A stretch of 34,063 nucleotides of DNA from a virus. Below are positions 23,040 to 32,916 of this stretch, piece after piece. A program made the translations under genes and the position numbers. The stretch lies in IMG/VR virus record IMGVR_UViG_3300006875_000071, positions 1 through 34,063 of that record. One strand, written 5' to 3'. The notes below the pieces were generated by a model. That model was given only the letters and a program-made list of their open reading frames with translations, searched no databases and was not told the origin of the DNA. Within the stretch, counting starts at the first letter, position 1, and each line of letters begins with the position of its first letter.

Positions 23040-23059
23040 CCTATAGAGGAAATTTTTAA

Positions 23060-24451
23060 ATGGCTGCTATTATTACTTCAAAATTCCGCATTCACAATGC
23101 GCAATCTTTCAAAGAGGGTTTCTCTGAGAGTGCAGCGACTAACATGTATCTTGGCATTGGTCGCCCACAGGCTTGGACAAACGACAATTCACCAGACACT
23201 CCAAAAGACGCTGTCGCAGAAGAATATTATTACTGGGACGATATGCTCGCTCTTAAGCGTGTTCAGTCCTCGGACGTATCTCATGCTGTTCCACGTCGTA
23301 ATTGGACTTCTGGTAAATATTACGACATTTATCGTCATGATTATAATGGTTCCACTGCTGGTGTAAATATTGATACTGGCGGTAGTACTACTCCAGCAAC
23401 ATTGTTTGATGCTAACTTTTTCGTTGTTACTGATGAGTATAATGTATACAAGTGTTTAGATAATCGTGGCACTACAAATAATGTTGTAGCTTCTACAGTT
23501 AAACCAACAGGCAGTTCTACTTCTCCAATTACAACTGCAGATGGTTATGTTTGGAAATATATGTATACTATTTCCCCAGCTGATGTTATTAAGTTTGTTT
23601 CTACAGACTTTATTCCAGTTAAGACTCTAGGATCTAATCCTGGATCTACTGATGCTTATTACGATCAGTGGTTGGTAGAATCAGCAGCTGTTGATGGATC
23701 AATTAATAGTGTTCTAGTAACATCTGGCGGCACTGGTTACACTTCTGCTCCATCTGTTAATATCAATGGTGATGGTACTGGTGCTACTGCGACTGCTACT
23801 ATCGACATTGGTTCTGGTGCTGTTACTGCAATTACTATTACTAATGCTGGTACTGGTTATACTTACGCTTCAGTTGGTATTTCTGGTGGCGGTGGCGCAT
23901 CTGCTGCAGCAACTGCTATGATTACACCAAAGGGTGGTCATGGATCAGATCCAGTTGAAGAACTTGGTGGTTTCTATATTATGATGAATGTCCGTCTTGA
24001 GTATGATGACGGATCTGGAGATTTCCCAGTTGATAATGATTATCGTCGTATTATGCTAGTTCGTGATCCATATAATTATGGAACTACTACAGTATCAACA
24101 GCATCTACAGTAAAAGCCACAAAAGAACTTACTGTTTCTGGTGTAACAGGAACATTTACACAGGATGAAACTATTACTGGTGGAACATCTGGCGCAGTTG
24201 GTCGTATTACAACTGTTGACGGATCTACTATTCGTTACATCCAACTACGCACTGATAATACTACTGGCGCATCATTTAGCTTGACTGAAACTATTACTGG
24301 TGGCTCTTCAGGCGCAACTGGTACAGTTGCCACTAAAACTAACCCAGAAGTTCAGCCAGATAGCGGTGATGTGATTTATGTGGAGAATCGCCGCCCAATT
24401 AATCGTGCCGATGATCAAATTGAAGATATTAAGATTATTGTAGAGATGTAA
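23060..24451 (+). CDS. gp8: Baseplate wedge subunit gp8
   Basis: A 463-residue protein; T4 gp8 has 334. The start ITSKFRIHNAQSFKEGF, then MYLGIGRPQAWTND (about residues 29-42), YYWDDMLALKRVQSSDVSHAVPRRNW and YDIYRHDY, are family hallmarks. The extra length comes from inserted Gly/Thr-rich modules: a GGTGYTSAPSVNINGDGTGA-type pair (about residues 223-295) and a tandem pair of ETITGG(T/S)SGA(V/T)G modules (about 370-430). gp8 bridges gp7, gp10 and gp6 in the wedge. An AGAGGAAA site precedes the start. Confidence 0.88.
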   Translation: MAAIITSKFRIHNAQSFKEGFSESAATNMYLGIGRPQAWTNDNSPDTPKDAVAEEYYYWDDMLALKRVQSSDVSHAVPRRNWTSGKYYDIYRHDYNGSTAGVNIDTGGSTTPATLFDANFFVVTDEYNVYKCLDNRGTTNNVVASTVKPTGSSTSPITTADGYVWKYMYTISPADVIKFVSTDFIPVKTLGSNPGSTDAYYDQWLVESAAVDGSINSVLVTSGGTGYTSAPSVNINGDGTGATATATIDIGSGAVTAITITNAGTGYTYASVGISGGGGASAAATAMITPKGGHGSDPVEELGGFYIMMNVRLEYDDGSGDFPVDNDYRRIMLVRDPYNYGTTTVSTASTVKATKELTVSGVTGTFTQDETITGGTSGAVGRITTVDGSTIRYIQLRTDNTTGASFSLTETITGGSSGATGTVATKTNPEVQPDSGDVIYVENRRPINRADDQIEDIKIIVEM

Positions 24452-24458
24452 ATAAATA
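24451..24458 (+). promoter_or_regulatory. T4-like late promoter -10 element
   Basis: AATAAATA overlaps the last base of the gp8 stop codon and lies 31 bases before the ATG of the 2094-residue baseplate protein. It is identical to the octamers before gene 48, the SNase-like gene and the fibre gene at 32944, and one base from the T4 late consensus. Confidence 0.5.
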
Positions 24459-24489
24459 ATACAGCAGAAGCCAACAACGGAAATTCCAA

Positions 24490-27400
24490 ATGACTATTAA
24501 TTTTAATGTATCACCATATTATGATGATTACGATGAAACCAATAAGTATCTTCGTATTCTTTTTCGTCCAGGATACCCTGTTCAAGCAAGAGAATTAACG
24601 CAGCTACAGTCCATCATTCAAAATCAGATTACTCGTCATGGAGACCACATCTTTAAACAGGGTGCAATGGTTCTTCCTGGACAAATTTCATATGATGATG
24701 GGTTTAATTATATTAAGGTTCAAGATACATATAATGGAATTTCCGTTGACACATATATTGAAGAATTGGTTGGATATACTATTGTAGGTAATACTACTGG
24801 TGTTAAGGCTAAAGTTGTAGCTGTTTCAACTTCAACAAGTACAGATCCTGCCACATTATATGTAAAATATGTTCAGGCTGGTGATGATACTCTAACTAAA
24901 GTTTTTCAAGATAATGAAATTCTTACAACAGAAGATTCCCCAACTGCCAGAGCATTTACTAGTGCTATTGCTGATTCTACTGGTGTGGGTTCTGCTGCAC
25001 AGATTGAACGTGGGGTTTATTATGTTAATGGATTTTTCATGCTTGTTGAGCCACAAACTTTGCTTCTCGACAAGTATAGTAACAATCCTTCTTATCGTAT
25101 AGGTCTAAAATTAACTGAGATCATAGTTACTCCAGAGGAAGAATCTTCATTACAAGATAATGCTCAGGGTGCTTCTAACTTTGCAGCCCCTGGTGCTCAT
25201 CGATATGCTGCTACTTTAACTCTAGAAAAAAGAACAATTGAAACTGAAGATGATAAAGATTTTATAGAACTATTAAGAGTTAAAACTGGAAATATTCAAT
25301 ATAAAGTTCGGACAACAGATTATTCTGTATTAGAAGCTACTTTGGCTCGTCGCACATTTGATGAGTCTGGTAATTATACTGTTCGTAATTTTCCAATTGA
25401 TGTTCGTGAACATCGAAATAATAATCGTGGAGTATGGTCAGAAAATACTTCTTATATTATAGGAGATATTGTTTCCTACACTATTTTGGGAACAACTAAT
25501 TATTATACTGCAACAACCACTGGTATTTCTGGATCTCAGCCACCAATTCATTCTTCTGGGTCTTCAACTGACGGTGTTGGTGGTGTTACTTGGAAGCAAA
25601 CTAGTATTTTGTCTTTGATTTATAATCGTGGTATCTACAATCCAGCTACTGAGGGTGGTGATGAGGCTAAATTAGCTTTTGGTATGGAGCCTGGTAAAGC
25701 ATATGTTCAGGGATATGAGATTGAAAAAATTGGCACAGAATATGTAGATATTGATAAGTCTCGAGATTTTGCTCGGATTAGTGATACTCAAATTGCAGCT
25801 ACAGTTGGTAATTATATTAAAGTTACCAATCTTCATAGTGTTCCTAGATTTGATTTGTATCAACAAGTTGATTTGTATAATGAATTGACAACATCAGGTG
25901 GAAGTAGTGCTGGTACTAAAGTTGGAACTGCTCGTATTCGTGGAATCGAGTTAGAATCTCTTGGTGCTGTTCGTACAGCTGACATATACAAAGTTTTAAT
26001 CTCTAACATCACTTTAAACTCTGGTGTAAATTTTGATCGTCAAGTAAAACAACTTTATTATAATACTGGTGTCACTGCCACTAATTTTACAGCAGACATT
26101 AGTCCAATTTCTACTTCTATTGTCGGGTCAGCAACTGCTTCTGCCTCAACTACAATAACTGGTAATGGTACAAAATTCACTTCAGATCTTATTGTGGGAG
26201 ACTATATTTCTCTTGGCGGTACTGTTCGTCGTGTTACTGCTATTACAAATGATATATCAATCACAGTCAATGCATCCACTAGTGTTACTGGTGTTGCAAT
26301 TTCTAGATTCTCTACATCAGTAAACGAGCCACAAAATTCTTCACTATTGTTTCCTTTACCATTCTATGCTGTTCGAAAACTTCGTAGCATAGATGATAGT
26401 ACGATCGGCACTTCTTATACAGTAACTCAACGATTTGTTCAAACATCATCTACTGCTTCTGGTGGAACTTGCACATTAACAATAAATGCAGTTGGATCTT
26501 CAGACACTTTCGGGTCAGCAGCTGAGATTGATAACTATTTGTTGGTAGATAATACAACTGGTAATGTTGTAATTCCAAATAACATTAGCGTTGTGACTCC
26601 TTCTCTCCGTCAGGTTATTTTTACTCTGGATGCGTCACTCGCTTCTCTTCAATTTATTATTTTTGCAGCTGTTAAAAAATCATCTATTGATGCCAAAGAA
26701 AAGACCAAAACTCTGACAACTGCTACACTGGATGTAACAACTCAAGCAGCGGCAACGGTTTCTTCTATTAGGCTACAAAAAGCTGATATCTGGAAGATTG
26801 TTAGTGTTAAAATGGATACGCTGGCCACACCAGGTAATTGGGCAAGTGCTTTAGGTACTTACACCAATGATATTAGTGATTATTATTTACTTGATGATGG
26901 GCAAAAGGATGAGTATTATGATGTTGGATCAATTATATTAAACAAAGGGTATCCAGTACCATCTGCTCCTATTCGCATCACATTTGAATACTTTGAACAC
27001 GGTTCTGGCGATTATTTCTCAGTAGATTCTTATACAGACTCTGGTGTGAAATATGAAGAAATTCCAACATATTCTGCCGTCCAATTAAGAGACGTTTTAG
27101 ATTTTCGCCCACGTATTGATAACACTGGTACAGATTTTAGCTCTGCGGGTTCTTCATTAACACAAATACCAAAACGTGGTATTAATATTGAAGCTGATTT
27201 GTCTTATTACCTTGCTCGTAAGGATAAAATTGCCATCGATTTTAATGGTAAATTTTTCCAAGTTAGAGGTGTTCCATCTTTAAATCCAGCAGAACCACAA
27301 GATCCAACTAATGCAATGGTTCTCTATAAAGTTACTTTAGAGCCATATACATTTTCAACATCTGCGCCAAGTGTAGTTATACAATCTATTGATAATCGTC

Positions 27401-30400
27401 GTTATACAATGCGTGATATTGGTGCTATTGAAAAACGACTTGATACTTTAGAGTATTACACATCGCTTTCACTATTAGAACAAGAAACTGCAAATTTAAC
27501 TATCCAAGACGATGAGGGATTAGATCGTTACAAAAATGGATTTATTGTTGATGGATTTTCTGGACATGGTGTTGGCGATCCATACAATTCAGATTATAAG
27601 TGTTCTGTTGATATGGAGAAAAATGAACTAAGACCATTTTTCCGTATGGACAATGTTAATTTGATAGAAAAAAATTCTACAACTTCTCAAAGAGTTGCGT
27701 CTAATTATCAATTAACTGGTGATGTAATCACTCTACCTTATAGTAAGATTGAATTTATCAAACAGTCTGTAGCATCTAGAGTTCAAAATATTAATCCATT
27801 TGCTATATTTACATTTATTGGAAAGATTGAGCTCAACCCATCTTCTGATGAGTGGTTTGAGGTAGATCGTCGCCCAGATATCGTTAATAATGTTGAGGGT
27901 AATTTTACTGCAATTTCAACAGTATTAGAAAAATCTGGTGCTCTTGGAACTGTTTGGAACTCATGGCAAACGCAATGGTCTGGCGCAACAAGAACTGCAA
28001 GAACTGTATATACCACAGGTGGTAATTGGGCTTCTAGACAAGGCGATGTTTATTTAAATCAGCAACAATTACAAGCTAAGTTTGGTATTAATAATTGGGG
28101 TAATGCTCGACAGATTACAGTTCAAACTACTGCTACTGAAGTAGGTCAAGCACGCAGTGGTGTCAGGACTGTAGTAATCCCAACAGTAGATAGACAACTT
28201 GTTGAAGATAAAGTTTTGTCTACTGCAGTCATTCCTTATATGAGGAGTAGACCAGTATTGATCCAAGCGGTTGGATTTAAACCAAATAGTCGCCTCTATT
28301 CCTTCTTTGATAGTATAAATGTTGACTCACACATTCAACCTGCTACTAAAATTTCATATAATACTGTTAGTGGGTTTGCTACAGAATTTGATTCTAAGTC
28401 AAATGCAGGATCAAACTCAACTGAAACTGCACGCAGAGTAGCAGGTTCTCCAACTGGTGACACTCAGCCAGCATTAAATCGTGGAGATGTAATTACTGGT
28501 TTAACTTCTGGCGCAACTGCAATTTGTGTTGGATATAATATTGATGCATCAAACAACAGATCAATCTATGTTTTAAATATTAATGGAACCTTCCAGTTAA
28601 ATGAAACCATTGCTGGGTCAATTTCTGGTGCACGAGGTGTTATTAATACTGCAGTTTCTCCAAAAGCTGTTGGTGATGCTTTGGTTTCTACATTTAACGG
28701 TTCTGTATTCGGTCTTTATACAATTCCAAATACAGACGCATTGAGATTCCGTTGTGGTATTAAACAACTGGTCATTACTGATTCTTTAAATAATGCCGCA
28801 GATTTCACCTCTCGTGGTGTGGTACAGTTTCGTGCACAGGGAATTCTTGAAACTAAACAGGCTACTTTTAACGCTGTTAGAAACGCCAGTATTGCGTCTG
28901 AAGTTGTTAATGAGACAAGAACTATTACAGAAACATCTGAGCGAGTTGTTGGAGATACTGGCTGGTGGGATCCGCTTGCACAAACATTTTTGGTACAGCA
29001 AAAAGGTGGTGCATTCCTGACAGATATAGATTTATTCTTCGCCTCAAAAGATGATAAAATTCCTGTAAATGTGGAAATTCGTGAAGTTGTTAATGGATAT
29101 CCTGGGAAACGTGTGCTACCCTTCTCAAAGGTATCATTAACACCAGATAAAGTAAACATTTCTAGTAATACAGTAGTCGTTGATGGTGTCACATTAAATG
29201 CTGCTGATACTGCAACTAAATTTACATTCCCATCTCCAGTGTTTGTTGATGATGCCACAGAATATGCAATTATTATATCATCAGACTCTAACAACTATAA
29301 TTGCTGGATTTCTCAGATGGGTGATAAGGTTGCTGGTACAGATAGGTTTATTTCTGAGCAACCATATCAGGGTGTTTTATTTAAATCACAAAATGCATCC
29401 ACTTGGACGGCGGATCAGATGCAGGATTTAATGTTTACACTTTATCGTGCTCAGTTTAACACAAATGTAGAGGGTAGAGTAGAATTTGTTAATGATGTTC
29501 TACCAAATACTTTATTGCAATCTGATCCAATACAAACAACTAATGGAACAAATAAAATTCGTGTTTTCCATCCAAACCATGATATGTTCCCAGGATCTAA
29601 GGTTCGTATTCAGGGAATTGCAGCTGGTACATACAATGGAATTCCATCATCTGAGTTAAACACCACACATACAATTTCTTCTATTGATTTAGACTCTTAT
29701 GTTGTTACTGTTACAACAAATGCGACTTCAACTGGATTTATTGGTGGTAGTGATGTATATGCAACAGATAATGTCCAATATGATATTTTACAACCATTAG
29801 TACAGTCTCAAAATTTCTCTGAAACTACTACTGAACTTTTGGTAAAATCAACTTCTGGTCGTTCAGTTGATGGAAGTGAAGTCCCATATGTTAAACAAAC
29901 AGATGGTGATTATGTTTTAGCTAATGAGTCAAACGAATATACTACACCAAGAGTTATTGCATCAGAGATTAATGAGACTAATTTCTTAAGTGGTGACAAG
30001 TCTATCGGTGTTATTGCTATTATGGCATCGACCAACGATTCATTATCACCTATTATTGATACACACAGAACTTCCTTAATTTGTATCCATAATAAAGTTA
30101 ATAATGCCACACAAAGTAATACTAATGATACTAATATTGATAGTAGAACAGTTTCTTCTGCCAATACCAATATTGCATTTACATCAACTGGATTGAGTAC
30201 TTCTAACACAGCAACTAAACAAGAGTTTAGTACTCTTGTTGTTGGTCGTTATGTGACTATCAGTGGTGCTGCAGCTGGCGCTAATAATGGAACTTTCTTA
30301 GTGACTGCCATCGCTTCCGATGGCTCTACAGTCACTTTGAATAATGCATTTACTACAGCTTCTGCGGGGGCAAGTGTTACAGTAGTATCTTTGGACAATT

Positions 30401-30774
30401 TTTATGACGAGATTGCTCCATTTAATGGTTCTAATTTTAGTAAATATGTAACCAGAAGGGTCAACCTTGCAAATCCATCGACTTTCTTTAAGATTCGTAT
30501 GGCAGTTAATGTTCCAACTAATGCCAATGTTGATGTGTATTACAAATTAAATAATGTCGGAACAAATGTAGACTTTAATACAGTTCCTTACACATTAGCT
30601 AATTCGGATTCTGTTCTACCGAAAACAAGTTCATTGAGTACATTTACAGATATTGATTATTCGGTCAAAGATCTAAATCCATTTGATGCTATCACCGTTA
30701 AGATTGTTTTCCGTTCTACAAATTCAGCGGAAATAGCAAGAGTTAAAGATCTTCGTATTATTGCTTGTCCATAA
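24490..30774 (+). CDS. Giant DUF4815-type baseplate or fibre-attachment protein
   Basis: A 2094-residue protein, the largest in the window. The first about 330 residues form a DUF4815-type domain, with NVSPYYDDYDETNKYLRILF, RPGYPVQARELTQLQSIIQNQ and RHGDHIFKQGAMVLPGQISYDD. The middle is beta-rich with repeated Thr/Ser/Gly modules. A second conserved stretch begins at about residue 1490 (GWWDPLAQTF, then DIDLFFASKDDKIPVNVEIREV), and a final domain follows at about 1985-2094 (VTRRVNLANPSTFFKIRMAV, ending RIIACP). Proteins like this follow gene 8 in many T4-like phages of aquatic bacteria, where they appear to take the place of T4 gp9/gp10/gp11. It probably forms the outer baseplate that holds the fibres encoded next. 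It overlaps the next gene by one base. Confidence 0.8.
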   Translation: MTINFNVSPYYDDYDETNKYLRILFRPGYPVQARELTQLQSIIQNQITRHGDHIFKQGAMVLPGQISYDDGFNYIKVQDTYNGISVDTYIEELVGYTIVGNTTGVKAKVVAVSTSTSTDPATLYVKYVQAGDDTLTKVFQDNEILTTEDSPTARAFTSAIADSTGVGSAAQIERGVYYVNGFFMLVEPQTLLLDKYSNNPSYRIGLKLTEIIVTPEEESSLQDNAQGASNFAAPGAHRYAATLTLEKRTIETEDDKDFIELLRVKTGNIQYKVRTTDYSVLEATLARRTFDESGNYTVRNFPIDVREHRNNNRGVWSENTSYIIGDIVSYTILGTTNYYTATTTGISGSQPPIHSSGSSTDGVGGVTWKQTSILSLIYNRGIYNPATEGGDEAKLAFGMEPGKAYVQGYEIEKIGTEYVDIDKSRDFARISDTQIAATVGNYIKVTNLHSVPRFDLYQQVDLYNELTTSGGSSAGTKVGTARIRGIELESLGAVRTADIYKVLISNITLNSGVNFDRQVKQLYYNTGVTATNFTADISPISTSIVGSATASASTTITGNGTKFTSDLIVGDYISLGGTVRRVTAITNDISITVNASTSVTGVAISRFSTSVNEPQNSSLLFPLPFYAVRKLRSIDDSTIGTSYTVTQRFVQTSSTASGGTCTLTINAVGSSDTFGSAAEIDNYLLVDNTTGNVVIPNNISVVTPSLRQVIFTLDASLASLQFIIFAAVKKSSIDAKEKTKTLTTATLDVTTQAAATVSSIRLQKADIWKIVSVKMDTLATPGNWASALGTYTNDISDYYLLDDGQKDEYYDVGSIILNKGYPVPSAPIRITFEYFEHGSGDYFSVDSYTDSGVKYEEIPTYSAVQLRDVLDFRPRIDNTGTDFSSAGSSLTQIPKRGINIEADLSYYLARKDKIAIDFNGKFFQVRGVPSLNPAEPQDPTNAMVLYKVTLEPYTFSTSAPSVVIQSIDNRRYTMRDIGAIEKRLDTLEYYTSLSLLEQETANLTIQDDEGLDRYKNGFIVDGFSGHGVGDPYNSDYKCSVDMEKNELRPFFRMDNVNLIEKNSTTSQRVASNYQLTGDVITLPYSKIEFIKQSVASRVQNINPFAIFTFIGKIELNPSSDEWFEVDRRPDIVNNVEGNFTAISTVLEKSGALGTVWNSWQTQWSGATRTARTVYTTGGNWASRQGDVYLNQQQLQAKFGINNWGNARQITVQTTATEVGQARSGVRTVVIPTVDRQLVEDKVLSTAVIPYMRSRPVLIQAVGFKPNSRLYSFFDSINVDSHIQPATKISYNTVSGFATEFDSKSNAGSNSTETARRVAGSPTGDTQPALNRGDVITGLTSGATAICVGYNIDASNNRSIYVLNINGTFQLNETIAGSISGARGVINTAVSPKAVGDALVSTFNGSVFGLYTIPNTDALRFRCGIKQLVITDSLNNAADFTSRGVVQFRAQGILETKQATFNAVRNASIASEVVNETRTITETSERVVGDTGWWDPLAQTFLVQQKGGAFLTDIDLFFASKDDKIPVNVEIREVVNGYPGKRVLPFSKVSLTPDKVNISSNTVVVDGVTLNAADTATKFTFPSPVFVDDATEYAIIISSDSNNYNCWISQMGDKVAGTDRFISEQPYQGVLFKSQNASTWTADQMQDLMFTLYRAQFNTNVEGRVEFVNDVLPNTLLQSDPIQTTNGTNKIRVFHPNHDMFPGSKVRIQGIAAGTYNGIPSSELNTTHTISSIDLDSYVVTVTTNATSTGFIGGSDVYATDNVQYDILQPLVQSQNFSETTTELLVKSTSGRSVDGSEVPYVKQTDGDYVLANESNEYTTPRVIASEINETNFLSGDKSIGVIAIMASTNDSLSPIIDTHRTSLICIHNKVNNATQSNTNDTNIDSRTVSSANTNIAFTSTGLSTSNTATKQEFSTLVVGRYVTISGAAAGANNGTFLVTAIASDGSTVTLNNAFTTASAGASVTVVSLDNFYDEIAPFNGSNFSKYVTRRVNLANPSTFFKIRMAVNVPTNANVDVYYKLNNVGTNVDFNTVPYTLANSDSVLPKTSSLSTFTDIDYSVKDLNPFDAITVKIVFRSTNSAEIARVKDLRIIACP

Positions 30775-31004
30775 TGGAAACACTATTTTTAAAAGTTCAG
30801 GGAGAGGATGGTTTGGTTAGGGATTCAAGTAATAAAGCCATCCTAAATATTAACAATGTAGAATATGAGTCCTATCTTGCTCGGCGAGCTTTAGCTAAAG
30901 CACAAAAACAACAGTTTGAGCAGCAAGCTAAAGATATTGAAGGTCTTAAAAATGACATTAATGATATTAAACAGTTGTTATCACTTCTTATAAATAAACA
31001 ATAA
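30774..31004 (+). CDS. Small coiled-coil protein, unknown
   Basis: A 76-residue protein. I chose the ATG at 30774 because it forms the one-base TAATG overlap seen throughout this operon; an in-frame ATG at 30765 would add three residues inside the preceding gene. The N-terminal half has KVQGEDGLVRDSSNKAILN, a motif I recall from small virion-associated proteins of T4-like phages; the C-terminal half (about residues 35-74) is a Lys/Gln/Asp-rich coiled coil. It may be a fibre chaperone or baseplate accessory. It overlaps the next gene by one base. Confidence 0.65.
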   Translation: METLFLKVQGEDGLVRDSSNKAILNINNVEYESYLARRALAKAQKQQFEQQAKDIEGLKNDINDIKQLLSLLINKQ

Positions 31005-31213
31005 TGGCACTACAAACTCCAGTCAATACAGTACCGCAAACTGACAATTTTGATCAGTGGCGAGTTAAAACAAATCAGGTCATTACTGAGGCTAATCAGA
31101 CCGTGCAAGACGTTGGCGATCTCGCTACTCTGCAGGGTGGAGAGTCTACGATCGTAGACGCTGTTAATGGTGGCAGAAACTTTTCAATCGCAATGTCTAT
31201 TGCACTAGGATAA
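31004..31213 (+). CDS. Small virion-type protein, unknown
   Basis: A 69-residue protein with DNFDQWRVKTNQVITEANQT (about residues 14-33) and VQDVGDLATLQGGESTIVDA, a pattern found at the N-termini of T4-like fibre or baseplate proteins, where it attaches the protein to the virion. Here the segment stands alone as a complete short gene ending in AMSIALG. It starts as a one-base overlap and is followed 3 bases later by another small virion gene. Function unknown; possibly an adaptor split off from a fibre. Confidence 0.65.
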   Translation: MALQTPVNTVPQTDNFDQWRVKTNQVITEANQTVQDVGDLATLQGGESTIVDAVNGGRNFSIAMSIALG

Positions 31214-31216
31214 AAT

Positions 31217-31540
31217 ATGGCAAATTCATTTAAAAATAGTTTAGCTAGAAATGTTGGTACATCTGCTACAACAGTATACAGTGCACCAGTTTCTAAAAAT
31301 TCCATTTGTATCGAACTTGATGTTTGTAATACAACCAATGGTGGTGTCACATGTAATGCTTATATTACATCTGGTGGCAATGATTACTATATTGTAAAAA
31401 ATGCTCCAGTTCCTGTTGGTGGTTCTCTACAAGTGATTGCTGGACAGAAAATCGTCTTGTCTAATGGTGATAGTCTAAAGGTTGTTTCTTCAACCGCTTC
31501 GTCACTAGACGTTGTGGCCAGTATCTTAGAGGACGTATAA
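31217..31540 (+). CDS. Small beta-sandwich virion protein
   Basis: A 107-residue protein with an all-beta pattern: MANSFKNSLARNVGTSATTVYSAP at the start, ICIELDVCNTTN, then APVPVGGSLQVIAGQKIVLSNGDSLKVVSS and a DVVASILEDV end. This family is widespread in phages and is usually labelled a virion or neck/tail structural protein. Three bases upstream is the preceding stop; one base after its stop begins the fibre gene. A decoration or fibre-joint role is likely but unproven. Confidence 0.7.
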   Translation: MANSFKNSLARNVGTSATTVYSAPVSKNSICIELDVCNTTNGGVTCNAYITSGGNDYYIVKNAPVPVGGSLQVIAGQKIVLSNGDSLKVVSSTASSLDVVASILEDV

Positions 31541-31541
31541 A

Positions 31542-32756
31542 ATGGCGATCCAAAAAGGTCCAAGCGGAGCATTGGGAACCAGTATTGAAGCTGGTGAAAT
31601 TGCTACTGGTGCGATAACAGAAGATAAAATAGGTAGTGGCGCTGTAACTGCATCTAAAATACAAAATAATATTGCACTTCCAGGCACTAGTGCTACCATC
31701 AACGGGTACACACCAACCGTGTCTAACATGACTGGCAGAAACCGCATCATTAACGGAGATATGCGGATAAATCAGCGAGGCGCATCCGTTACTACTGCCG
31801 GAACTTATGTAACAGACAGGTGGCAGTGGGATAGTAATACAACATCAGCCACGCTTACTTTTGCTCAAAGTTCTACTGCACCCACAGGATTTACAAATTC
31901 ATTGGGCATTACAGTTGGCACTGCTGACACTTCTATTGCCGCAGGCGATTTGGTTGATTTTAGACATTGGATTGAAGGTAACAATGTTGCGGACTTTGGT
32001 CTTGGCACTGCGTCTGCTGTAACTTTTACAGTATCTTTTTGGGTTCGTTCAAGCGTAACAGGAACCTATGGCGCATCATTTAGAAACTCAGATGCAAGCC
32101 GTGTTTATGTAAGCACTTTTGTAATTAACGCTGCAAACACTTGGGAGTACAAAACAATCACAGTTGCTGGGGACACTACAGGAACTTGGTACACCGATAA
32201 CCAGCGTGGCTTAGGTATGAATATTTGTTTGGCTGGCGGTTCAAACTATCAAACTACGGCAGGCGTTTGGACGGCAGCAGGAAACTACAGAACAACTAGC
32301 GCACAAGCAAACTTTTTAGCAACAAACGGAGCCACCTTCTACATCACAGGCGTACAGCTAGAAAAAGGCAGTGTAGCCACACCGTTTGACTACCGCCAGT
32401 ATGGTACTGAGTTGGCCTTGTGTCAGAGGTACTATGCAAAATTAAGTGGTGGTGGATTTTCAAATTTTAACGCTTTTGCTGTTGGTTTTGCTAGTAATTC
32501 AACTACTGTTGAAGGAATAGTTATTTACCCAGTTTCAATGAGAGCAACAGCAACAGTAAGTTTTAGCAATGTAAGAACTAATACGGCTGTTGGTTCAAAT
32601 ACTGCAGTTACAAGTATAAGTAATACATATGCAGGGACAAATACTGCAAACGTAGTATTTATTTCATCAGGCTCAACTATGACACAGGGACAAGGGGCTA
32701 CTATTGTTGCAAATAATAATTCATCTGGTTATCTTGACCTGAGTGCGGAGTTATAA
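31542..32756 (+). CDS. Receptor-binding tail fibre protein
   Basis: A 404-residue fibre. The N-terminus has a short attachment region ([24 protein letters not shown], a repeated G-AIT/AVT-(D/S)KI motif common in fibres). A lectin-like beta-sandwich then begins with [14 protein letters not shown] (about residues 66-79), [14 protein letters not shown], and ends with the hallmark [31 protein letters not shown] (about 268-300). The C-terminal 110 residues are a different beta-rich tip. GC content is clearly higher from about 31680 to 32420 than in the flanking DNA, suggesting exchange of the receptor-binding module. A small gene downstream probably assists it. Confidence 0.8.
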   Translation: MAIQKGPSGALGTSIEAGEIATGAITEDKIGSGAVTASKIQNNIALPGTSATINGYTPTVSNMTGRNRIINGDMRINQRGASVTTAGTYVTDRWQWDSNTTSATLTFAQSSTAPTGFTNSLGITVGTADTSIAAGDLVDFRHWIEGNNVADFGLGTASAVTFTVSFWVRSSVTGTYGASFRNSDASRVYVSTFVINAANTWEYKTITVAGDTTGTWYTDNQRGLGMNICLAGGSNYQTTAGVWTAAGNYRTTSAQANFLATNGATFYITGVQLEKGSVATPFDYRQYGTELALCQRYYAKLSGGGFSNFNAFAVGFASNSTTVEGIVIYPVSMRATATVSFSNVRTNTAVGSNTAVTSISNTYAGTNTANVVFISSGSTMTQGQGATIVANNNSSGYLDLSAEL

Positions 32757-32757
32757 A

Positions 32758-32916
32758 ATGTACCAAAAACATGCCAACACAAGATACGGTGAAGCGCAGT
32801 CTGTTCGCAGACTTTCTGATGGCGCATCCATCCCCTTCGATGAAGCCAACACAGACTACCAAGAGTATCTAAAGTGGCTTGCTGAAGGCAACGAACCTTT
32901 ACCTGCTGACGAATAA
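32758..32916 (+). CDS. Small tail-fibre-associated protein
   Basis: A 52-residue protein starting one base after the fibre stop. The sequence contains [20 protein letters not shown] and [16 protein letters not shown], a segment I recall both as a stand-alone small gene and as the start of longer tail-fibre-assembly proteins next to fibre genes in many phages and prophages. It may act as a fibre chaperone or cap. Its base composition is richer in GC than that of the baseplate genes, like the fibre module before it, so the two were probably acquired together. The stop TAA overlaps a late-promoter-like octamer. Confidence 0.7.
   Translation: MYQKHANTRYGEAQSVRRLSDGASIPFDEANTDYQEYLKWLAEGNEPLPADE

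Noticed and set aside
28716-29294. 192-residue minus-strand open frame inside the giant baseplate gene
   Set aside because: Antisense shadow of a conserved coding region, with low-complexity Ser/Thr content and no ribosome-binding site noted.
30989-30996. Perfect T4 late promoter octamer TATAAATA
   Set aside because: It lies in the last codons of the 76-residue gene, only 7 bases before the next ATG, leaving no leader; it also reads as ordinary codons for Ile-Asn-Lys. Possibly active for later genes but not supported as such.
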